Assembly (NCBI GenBank): GCA_947176675.1
Contig: CAMWRN010000160.1
Location: 1 to 6,045 of the forward strand
Length of the DNA stretch: 6,045 nt
Origin: an uncultured Clostridia bacterium
GTDB taxonomy: Bacteria; Bacillota; Clostridia; Oscillospirales; Ruminococcaceae
Reading direction: 5' to 3'
In this document: positions 1 to 4,793 of the stretch, one piece after another
Numbering within the stretch: position 1 is the stretch's first letter
How the letters are laid out: each line of letters starts with the position of its first letter
Translations under genes and position numbers: made by a program
Notes under the pieces: generated by a model
The model's input: only the letters and a program-made list of their open reading frames with translations
The model's database searches: none
Told to the model about the DNA's origin: nothing

Positions 1-195
1 CTCAAAATTTTCAGGTAGTAGTCCACCCACAGTATTAATACGTTTTCTTTTTATTTTGCCATAACTCAACGAAAGGAGATTGCTTTCAATGTTATTTTCA
101 TTTTTGCATTTAACTTGTGTAAATATTTGAAATGCGGATTTTATATTCCACTCCCTTGGTATCTCCCCAATCCATTCAATCCCGCTATCTTTCAT
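1..195 (-). CDS. hsdS: Type I restriction-modification specificity subunit HsdS, N-terminal part (cut by window edge)
   Basis: Only the first 65 codons are present; the gene runs off the left edge. The start MKDSGIEWIGEIPREW is the classic opening of HsdS proteins: a short leader, then the first target recognition domain. The later segment LLSLSYGKIKRK...GLLPENFE is also typical of that first domain. HsdS chooses the DNA target through two recognition domains and joins HsdM to make the methyltransferase, or HsdM and HsdR to make the restriction complex. The ATG lies one base after the stop of the upstream acetyltransferase gene, with no strong Shine-Dalgarno, so translation is probably coupled. 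GC is about 32%, well below the hsdM core, which is common in the fast-evolving recognition domains. The family call is firm. Whether the full gene is intact, and its target sequence, cannot be judged from here. Confidence 0.93.
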   Translation of the reverse strand, partial: MKDSGIEWIGEIPREWNIKSAFQIFTQVKCKNENNIESNLLSLSYGKIKRKRINTVGGLLPENFE

Positions 196-196
196 T

Positions 197-721
197 TCAC
201 GCAATACGTTCACCATCCTTTGTAATCATTACAGAATTTGCATCAATAACATAATCAAAACCTATTTTATCCCAAAAATATACTCCATCTTCAACAGCAT
301 GAAGTGATATCTTTTTATCTTTAAAAACATCATTAACAATATAATTGGCAAAATAGCGACCATATCCCATTCTTCGATATGGACTAAAAATCATAAAATC
401 AGATATTATTGTCGGATATTCAGAAATAACAGAGAGCGGAATATCATATATTCCATCAAGACATTTTTGAAGATCATCTGATTTTGATTTGGCGTCTTCT
501 ACGATGCAATAACCAATGGGTATCGGCGTCCCTTGTAATTTCCATAATAATATTTTTATTTCGTTTTCAATTAATAAAACAAATATTTTTTTATTATCTT
601 TCAATTTCTGATTATGAAGGATATAAAATTCTTGCGGCAATGCCGATGTTTTCAGTAAAGTATTATACTCATCTAATGTCGTACTGTCATACATTTTTAT
701 ATCAACATTTCTCAAATTCAT
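197..721 (-). CDS. GNAT-family N-acetyltransferase encoded between hsdM and hsdS
   Basis: This 174-residue protein has the GNAT fold signature. IISDFMIFSPYRR (about 105-117) fits strand beta-4 running into the acetyl-CoA loop; R116-R-M-G-Y-G121 matches the family R/QxxGxG/A pyrophosphate-binding motif; and YFWDKIGFDYV (148-158) is the usual C-terminal F-Y/W-x-K-x-GF element. The substrate cannot be told from sequence. The ATG follows directly on the hsdM TAA, and AGGAG at 728-732, inside the last hsdM codons, gives a strong Shine-Dalgarno 6 nt from the start, so the gene is part of the R-M operon. GC is about 28% against about 45% in the hsdM core, which suggests a separate origin. GNATs are not a core part of type I R-M. 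It could be a passenger, an enzyme acting on an R-M subunit, or a DNA-modifying GNAT relative in the manner of phage Mu Mom. There is no ribbon-helix-helix partner of the kind found with GNAT toxins. Confidence 0.85.
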   Translation of the reverse strand: MNLRNVDIKMYDSTTLDEYNTLLKTSALPQEFYILHNQKLKDNKKIFVLLIENEIKILLWKLQGTPIPIGYCIVEDAKSKSDDLQKCLDGIYDIPLSVISEYPTIISDFMIFSPYRRMGYGRYFANYIVNDVFKDKKISLHAVEDGVYFWDKIGFDYVIDANSVMITKDGERIA

Positions 722-2737
722 TTATCTCTCCTCATGAAACAAGTTTTTCAGCGAAGCGGAAATATCATTTTCAAGACCGATGATTCTTTTTAGAATATCC
801 TCCGATTCTTCGGGTTTCTTATATTCATAGAAATATCTCGTCATAGGTATCTCATAGCCGATTTTGGTTTTATTCTTGTCAATCCACGCATCGGGGACAT
901 ACGGCAGGACTTCTCTTTCAAAATATGTGTCGATATCCTCTGAAAGCGGCACGTTTTCTGTATCACGTAAATCTGGATCTGCTACAAATTTTCCTTTTTT
1001 AGTAAGCGGCGGAGCAGATTGATCTGCTTTACACAGAACCTTTAACAAATAGTTTATTATATAATCATCATTCTCTATACCTGTTCCATTAAAGGCCGCT
1101 ACAAGCATTTTTTTGAACTCTTTTTCATCATAATATATTGCAGTTTGGTCGGTGTCTTTTAAAACATTGTATATAAAAAACGCAAAAGGCTCATCGCTGT
1201 TAATATCGTCTTTGCAATTATCAAGAAAATCAGGTATTCTCATTCTATCTAACAAATATGAAATGCGGCTCTCTTCTGTAGAATAGGTAGGACGAAAAGG
1301 ACGTTCAATAACAATTTTGCTGTACCCGAATTCTATGCAGTCAAAAATTTTGCTTTCACAGTAAATGCCGTCCTTGCTTCCATAGATTTTGTTTTCAAAC
1401 TCCCCGTAAGCCTGAACAATAAGAGCACGACAACGGTCTGTAATATCATTTCTCTTTGTTCCGATAGACTTTCTGCGTGGCTCATAGCAATGGGAAGCGT
1501 CAATAAGCTGAACCTTTCCTGCATTAATTTCGGGCTTATTTTTATTAAGTATCCAGATATATGTTGAAATGCCCGTATTCATAAATTGGTCGGTGGACAG
1601 CTGAATAATGGTTTCAAGCCAATCATTTTCAAGTATGTACTGACGAATATTTGACGGACCGCTGCCAGCGTCCCCCGAAAAAAGCGGTGATCCGTTTTGT
1701 ACTATTGCCATTTTTCCGTCCTCTGCAAGCTTTGCAAGACCGTTCAGTACAAAAAGCTGCTGACCATCCGAAATTTTGGGAAGCCCAGCGCCGAACCTGC
1801 CGTTTTCACCCAGAGCGGCTTCCTGTTCAACAGCCTTTTGTTCGCGTTTCCAGTCTATTCCAAATGGAGGATTTGAAATGATCCTGTCAAATGTATATCC
1901 CTTGAACTGGTCGTCCGACAGGGTATCGCCGAACCGCATATTGTTAGGGTCGCCGCCCCTTATCATCATATCTGCCTTGGCTATGGCGAATGTGGAGGGG
2001 TTGAACTCCTGCCCGTAGCAAGTAACCTCGGTATCCGCATCAAGGACGTGAATTCGTTCTTCCATACAGGACAGCATTTGAGACGTACCCATAGCCATAT
2101 CATAAACAGTCAGGCTTTCTCCGTTAAATTCCATATCGCAGAGCAGAATATCCGTCATAAGATAAATAATATCTCGGCTTGTAAAGTGAGCTCCCGCTTC
2201 CTCACCATACGATTCGTTGAAACGGCGTACCAAGTCCTCAAAAATATATCCGCAGTCAACAGCACTTATTTTATCGGGACCCAGATATCCTTTTGCAGTA
2301 TTGAATTCTTTTATAACAAGATATAAAGTATTGCTTTCCACCATTCTCTTGATTACATTATCAAATTCAAATTTAGCCAGTACGTCCTGAACATTATCCG
2401 AAAATCCAGCAAGGTAATCTCTGAAGTTGCTTTCAATATTTTCAGGGTCAGCCAATAGCTTGTCAAATGTAAACTGCGATTTATTGTAGAACTGATAGCC
2501 CGAGGCTTTGGTAAGGAAGCCGTCTATAACTTCAAGATGTTTGATTTCTTCGTATTTTTTCAGAACATTATCGTGTGTTGGTAAAAGGCAGTCGTGAAAA
2601 CGCTTTATGACTGTCATCGGAAGAATTACAAGACCGTATTCATGCGGTTTAAACGGTCCTCTCAGCATATCAGCCACATTCCAGATAACCGTTGATTTTT
2701 CAGCTATATTTATACCTACATTTGTTATTTCAGACAT
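722..2737 (-). CDS. hsdM: Type I restriction-modification DNA methyltransferase subunit HsdM (long form)
   Basis: This is the N6-adenine methyltransferase subunit of a type I R-M system; it protects host DNA when bound to HsdS. The protein has 671 residues from the chosen ATG. An N-terminal helical HsdM_N-type domain (about 14-160, with STVIWNVADMLRGPFKPHEY) is followed by EEAGAHFTSRDI near 180-190, which leads into the catalytic domain. SAM motif I is VYDMAMGTSQML (about 211-222) and the catalytic motif IV is ISNPPF (about 287-292). A C-terminal extension ends with EIPMTRYFYEYKKPEE and a helical tail. It is longer than the roughly 500 residues of classical HsdM. The ATG at 2737 is preceded by AAAGGAG (2747-2753) at 9 nt spacing and begins MSEITNVGI, where homology begins. 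An in-frame GTG at 2851 would add 38 unlikely residues. It is the first gene of the operon and is followed without a gap by the acetyltransferase gene. Confidence 0.95.
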   Translation of the reverse strand: MSEITNVGINIAEKSTVIWNVADMLRGPFKPHEYGLVILPMTVIKRFHDCLLPTHDNVLKKYEEIKHLEVIDGFLTKASGYQFYNKSQFTFDKLLADPENIESNFRDYLAGFSDNVQDVLAKFEFDNVIKRMVESNTLYLVIKEFNTAKGYLGPDKISAVDCGYIFEDLVRRFNESYGEEAGAHFTSRDIIYLMTDILLCDMEFNGESLTVYDMAMGTSQMLSCMEERIHVLDADTEVTCYGQEFNPSTFAIAKADMMIRGGDPNNMRFGDTLSDDQFKGYTFDRIISNPPFGIDWKREQKAVEQEAALGENGRFGAGLPKISDGQQLFVLNGLAKLAEDGKMAIVQNGSPLFSGDAGSGPSNIRQYILENDWLETIIQLSTDQFMNTGISTYIWILNKNKPEINAGKVQLIDASHCYEPRRKSIGTKRNDITDRCRALIVQAYGEFENKIYGSKDGIYCESKIFDCIEFGYSKIVIERPFRPTYSTEESRISYLLDRMRIPDFLDNCKDDINSDEPFAFFIYNVLKDTDQTAIYYDEKEFKKMLVAAFNGTGIENDDYIINYLLKVLCKADQSAPPLTKKGKFVADPDLRDTENVPLSEDIDTYFEREVLPYVPDAWIDKNKTKIGYEIPMTRYFYEYKKPEESEDILKRIIGLENDISASLKNLFHEER

Positions 2738-2860
2738 TTTTAATATCTCCTTTAGCATATTCATCCATTCACAAATAATTTTATCATATGATACTGTGTT
2801 GAAATCAGGACAGCAAGATTTATTGAAAAATCTTAAGGTCGTAATACGCACTTTAATTAT
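2738..2860 (-). promoter_or_regulatory. Predicted hsdM 5' untranslated leader
   Basis: This is the stretch between the predicted transcript start and the hsdM ATG. It holds a small AT-rich hairpin (AAGATTT 2815-2821 pairing with AAATCTT 2828-2834, 6-nt loop) and a 12-bp palindrome TATCATATGATA (2782-2793). It stays open in the hsdM frame back to a GTG at 2851, which has no ribosome binding site. I recognise no riboswitch or attenuator. Confidence 0.45.
2747..2753 (-). promoter_or_regulatory. Ribosome binding site that sets the hsdM start
   Basis: AAAGGAG on the minus strand lies 9 nt before the ATG at 2737. No comparable site precedes the in-frame GTG at 2851 or the ATGs at 2764 and 2758. 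This is the main reason for choosing the 671-residue form. Confidence 0.8.
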
Positions 2861-2866
2861 AAATTA

Positions 2867-2895
2867 ATTATAACACACTTAATTTTAAAAATCAA
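2867..2895 (-). promoter_or_regulatory. Sigma-A-type extended -10 promoter of the hsdM operon
   Basis: Minus strand: -35 TTGATT (2890-2895), a 17-nt spacer, and -10 TATAAT (2867-2872) preceded by TG at the extended -10 position (TGTTATAAT). This is close to consensus in every part. The predicted transcript start is near 2860, leaving a leader of roughly 120 nt before the hsdM ATG. The -10 lies in a tandem copy of TTATAATTAA repeated with an 11-bp period, so a second TATAAT (2856-2861) sits one helical turn downstream, but it lacks a matching -35. Confidence 0.78.
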
Positions 2896-2972
2896 TATTT
2901 CAATATTATGGCAGATAAAATTTTACGTTTATTGGTACGAAGAATTTTAATAGCCAATTCATAAAATAGAAA

Positions 2973-3000
2973 TTGACTTTTATGCTTAGAATAATAAAAT
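2973..3000 (+). promoter_or_regulatory. Promoter of the abiEi gene, embedded in the inverted repeat
   Basis: -35 TTGACT (2973-2978, five of six consensus bases), a 16-nt spacer, and -10 TAAAAT (2995-3000, five of six). The -35 forms the outer end of the left repeat arm and the -10 lies in the repeat spacer, so a protein bound to both arms would block RNA polymerase. The transcript would start near 3007, inside the right arm. Confidence 0.65.
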
Positions 3001-3018
3001 AACAAGCATAAAAGTCAA
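2973..3018. repeat. Perfect 15-bp inverted repeat, likely operator of the abiEi gene
   Basis: TTGACTTTTATGCTT (2973-2987) is mirrored exactly by AAGCATAAAAGTCAA (3004-3018) with a 16-nt AT-rich spacer. Arm centres are 31 bp apart, about three helical turns, so both arms face the same side of the DNA. The left arm contains the -35 and the right arm covers the expected transcript start and touches the ribosome binding site of the AbiEi-family gene. AbiEi antitoxins are known to bind inverted repeats at their own promoter cooperatively and repress it. The repeat is seen directly; its binding by this protein is inferred. There is no T-tract, so a terminator is unlikely. Confidence 0.8.
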
Positions 3019-3031
3019 AGGTGGCGATAGA

Positions 3032-3625
3032 ATGAATGTATCGGAACAAATCATACAGCTTGCAAAAGAAAATAATGGGATAATTACTGCCGCTGATATT
3101 TCTGAAAAAGGAATACTGCGGGGGAATTTAAAAAATCTTGTGGATTCGGGGCGATTAAAAAAAACGGCAAGGGGTGTTTATATTCTGCCCGAAATATGGG
3201 AAGACGAGTTTGTGAATTTACAGGCTCGGTTTAAAAAAGGGATTTTTTCCAATGAGACGGCACTGTTTTTATGGGATTTGACAGATAGAACCCCAAACAG
3301 GTATGATATGACATTTCCCGAAACATATAACCTTGAAAATGCTAAGAAAGAAGGGATAAACTGTTCAATAGTAAGGCGGGAATGGCATGCAGAGGGTAAG
3401 GTTAAATTAAAATCACCTTGTGGAAATTTTATTACCGCATATAGTATGGAACGGACATTATGCGATATCTTGCGTAAAAGAAATAAAGTCGATACTGGTG
3501 TTGTTACCGAAGCGTTTAAACGCTATATATACAGAAATGATAAGAACATTCCACTTTTATCGGAATATTCTAAAAGATTTCGGACAGAAGAAAAAGTAAG
3601 AAGATATTTGGATGTGCTGATGTAA
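3032..3625 (+). CDS. abiEi: AbiEi-family protein (type IV toxin-antitoxin antitoxin/repressor), without an adjacent toxin gene
   Basis: The protein has 197 residues. Residues 1-55 form the AbiEi-type N-terminal winged helix (GIITAADISEKGILRGNLKNL, then LVDSGRLKKTARGVYIL). The C-terminal antitoxin domain carries the recurrent segments FSNETALFLWDLTDRTP (72-88), MTFPE (93-97) and YSMERTLCDILR (137-148). AbiEi proteins repress their own operon and counter AbiEii, a nucleotidyltransferase-like toxin. The start follows AAGGTGG (3018-3024) at 7 nt. The length is typical and no break is seen. Unusually, no AbiEii gene follows: the next feature is a terminator 20 nt downstream, and all following genes lie on the other strand. 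It may be a solitary regulator, a remnant of a lost toxin-antitoxin pair, or an antitoxin acting on a distant toxin. The inverted repeat upstream supports live autoregulation. The family call is strong; the role is uncertain. Confidence 0.88.
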   Translation: MNVSEQIIQLAKENNGIITAADISEKGILRGNLKNLVDSGRLKKTARGVYILPEIWEDEFVNLQARFKKGIFSNETALFLWDLTDRTPNRYDMTFPETYNLENAKKEGINCSIVRREWHAEGKVKLKSPCGNFITAYSMERTLCDILRKRNKVDTGVVTEAFKRYIYRNDKNIPLLSEYSKRFRTEEKVRRYLDVLM

Positions 3626-3645
3626 AATGCAATGCAGCTTGAAAT

Positions 3646-3691
3646 AAAAACAACCGCTTCCCAATATAACGCTGGAAAGCGGTTGTTTTTT
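3646..3691. terminator. Bidirectional intrinsic terminator between convergent genes
   Basis: A perfect 14-bp stem, AAAAACAACCGCTT (3646-3659) with AAGCGGTTGTTTTT (3677-3690), is followed by a T run on the plus strand (3686-3691) and by TTTTTATTT when read on the minus strand. It serves the AbiEi-family gene ending at 3625 and, in the other direction, the small gene ending at 3695. Confidence 0.9.
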
Positions 3692-3694
3692 GAC

Positions 3695-3973
3695 TTATTC
3701 GCAAATACCGTTGATCGCAATATTAAGAGCCTCCGAAAGAGCTGCGTCCCGAGCTGCGTTGTAATAATCCTCACCTTCGGCGTTCGGAAGTCCGCGCAGC
3801 CGTTCGGCGTGGGCTTGAGCGATAAGTGAGTTTGGAATGTCTCTCCTGTTGCTGTACAGCAGACAGGTTGCTATTATTCCGTCTCCTGATTCATTTTTTT
3901 CGGGAAGTTTGTTTATGATTGAACCGTTGGGGTAAAGCTTCCAAAAAGCCTTGATTTTTTCTTCATTTTCCAT
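3695..3973 (-). CDS. Small hypothetical protein, 92 residues, function unknown
   Basis: I do not recognise this protein with confidence. It has no signal peptide or membrane segment and is rich in charged and polar residues. Visible segments are IKAFWKLYPNGSIINKL (7-23), then GDGIIATCLLYSNRRDIPNS (30-49), AHAERLRGLPNAEGEDYY (54-71) and a C-terminal helix AARDAALSEALNIA (73-86). The order FW-x-YPNG...I, a short strand with A-x-x-Y, and a final ENC/SAIGRAL-like helix vaguely recalls small phage-related proteins near single-strand annealing proteins (ERF-like). That is a weak impression only. The gene itself looks real: AGGAGGG (3980-3986) sits 6 nt before the ATG, a promoter-like sequence precedes it, and a terminator follows at once. 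A terminator at 4077-4109 separates it from the upstream ATPase/RloB operon, so it is probably expressed on its own or by read-through. Confidence 0.75.
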   Translation of the reverse strand: MENEEKIKAFWKLYPNGSIINKLPEKNESGDGIIATCLLYSNRRDIPNSLIAQAHAERLRGLPNAEGEDYYNAARDAALSEALNIAINGICE

Positions 3974-3979
3974 AACTAT

Positions 3980-3986
3980 CCCTCCT
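3980..3986 (-). promoter_or_regulatory. Strong ribosome binding site of the 92-residue gene
   Basis: AGGAGGG on the minus strand lies 6 nt before the ATG at 3973. It is the closest match to the anti-Shine-Dalgarno sequence in the window and the best evidence that this small gene is translated. Confidence 0.8.
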
Positions 3987-4021
3987 GAACTTTTAAATTT
4001 TAATTTGCTTAATGCACTTTC

Positions 4022-4050
4022 AGTATAACAGATAATAGGTTAGATAAAAA
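4022..4050 (-). promoter_or_regulatory. Possible promoter of the 92-residue gene
   Basis: Minus strand: TGTTATACT (4022-4030) gives an extended -10 with TATACT. At 17-nt spacing the -35 region reads TTTTTA (4045-4050), a poor match. It lies just downstream of the ATPase/RloB terminator, where a promoter for the small gene would be needed. Confidence 0.4.
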
Positions 4051-4076
4051 ACAAATGGGGCCAGGAGAGATTTTAC

Positions 4077-4109
4077 AAAAAAATCCCGCTTGCTTGTATG
4101 ACAAACGGG
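4077..4109 (-). terminator. Intrinsic terminator of the rloA-rloB operon
   Basis: Read on the minus strand, CCCGTTTGT (4101-4109) pairs with GCAAGCGGG (4085-4093) in a 9-bp stem with two G-U pairs and a 7-nt loop. An A and then seven T residues (4077-4083) follow. It lies 11 nt after the rloB stop. No T run follows in the plus direction. Confidence 0.85.
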
Positions 4110-4120
4110 TAAGTAAACAA

Positions 4121-4789
4121 CTATTTTAAATAATCCTGCAGCTTCTCAAAGATCTCATAAACATTAGTCCCTGGCGTACATTGTGACGGCGGAAGTTCTT
4201 CATAATTAGACATTATGTTTTTGGCATTTTTAATTGCCGAATACATATTAGGTCTTAACATACTATATATATCCTCACTGTTCTTCTTATACTTGGCACA
4301 GAGATGTTCCGAAAGCATTGGATAATATTCATTACGCGGAAGCGCGGCAGCAAGTTGTATATAGTGCAGCAAAAACCAGTATTCTATACATTCATTGGAC
4401 CACAACGCATGATATGTTATAGGTGAATCTTTTGATAATGCCATGCACTTAAAATAAGTATTATCAAAATCATCTTTAGGGAAATCATCCTTATCATATA
4501 CTAACCATACGTGCTTATAGTCTGTAACTGATATTTTTACAAGCTGTTCTGCCATTTCAAGTAAGGTCAGCGTATTGGCTCCTTGCCCAACTCCCTCAAT
4601 TTTTATTGATATACGTCCAGGATATTTTAAATTGATCTCATTGCGCAGCCCTTCAAAATAATGAGGCTCTGTCTTTGTTCCTTCTGTTACGATAAGGTGG
4701 TATTCAGGAGAGATCATGCGCGTTTTTTCGCATCGTGGCTTTCTCCAAGCCTTATTGGAATCACTTTTCTTTAACGGCTTATTAGACAT
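4121..4789 (-). CDS. rloB: RloB/AbiLii-like TOPRIM-type effector protein
   Basis: The protein has 222 residues, normal for the RloB family. After a basic N-terminus (KAWRKPRCEKTR) comes the TOPRIM-like glutamate motif LIVTEGTKTEPHYFEGL (32-48, E36). HVWLVYDKDDF (93-103, D99, D101, D102) supplies the acidic DxD motif. SNECIEYWFLLHY (131-143) is a family hallmark, and a C-terminal TPGTNVYEI (205-213) is also typical. The likely role is nuclease effector of an abortive-infection pair with the upstream ATPase; the same partnership is known as RloA/RloB, first named as R-linked ORFs in Campylobacter type I R-M loci, and as AbiLi/AbiLii in lactococci. Its exact substrate (DNA, tRNA or other RNA) is not known to me. 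The ATG is 4 nt after the rloA stop with only a weak Shine-Dalgarno, so translational coupling is likely. All expected acidic residues are present, so it looks active. Confidence 0.9.
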   Translation of the reverse strand: MSNKPLKKSDSNKAWRKPRCEKTRMISPEYHLIVTEGTKTEPHYFEGLRNEINLKYPGRISIKIEGVGQGANTLTLLEMAEQLVKISVTDYKHVWLVYDKDDFPKDDFDNTYFKCMALSKDSPITYHALWSNECIEYWFLLHYIQLAAALPRNEYYPMLSEHLCAKYKKNSEDIYSMLRPNMYSAIKNAKNIMSNYEELPPSQCTPGTNVYEIFEKLQDYLK

Positions 4790-4793
4790 ATCT

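Noticed and set aside
197..721. GNAT as a TacT-type toxin of a toxin-antitoxin pair
   Set aside because: No ribbon-helix-helix antitoxin gene is adjacent; both neighbours are R-M subunits.
484..783. Plus-strand open frame of 99 codons across the acetyltransferase/hsdM junction
   Set aside because: It is antisense to two well-supported genes, has no family likeness and no clear ribosome binding site; it is a shadow frame.
1651..2326. Several plus-strand open frames opposite hsdM
   Set aside because: All lie antisense to the conserved methyltransferase core and have low-complexity or unlikely composition.
2738..2851. N-terminal extension of HsdM from the GTG at 2851
   Set aside because: The extension is unlike HsdM N-termini and has no ribosome binding site, while the ATG at 2737 has AAAGGAG and the expected start of homology.
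2973..3018. The inverted repeat as a transcription terminator or IS-end inverted repeat
   Set aside because: No T run follows either arm, there is no transposase or flanking duplication, and it coincides exactly with promoter elements of the next gene.
3523..3829. Open frames on both strands across the 3646-3691 terminator
   Set aside because: They translate through a perfect terminator hairpin and overlap better-supported genes with strong ribosome binding sites.
4010..4120. Small RNA or attachment site in the gap between rloB and the 92-residue gene
   Set aside because: The gap is explained by a terminator and a promoter-like sequence; no tRNA-like end or direct repeat was found.
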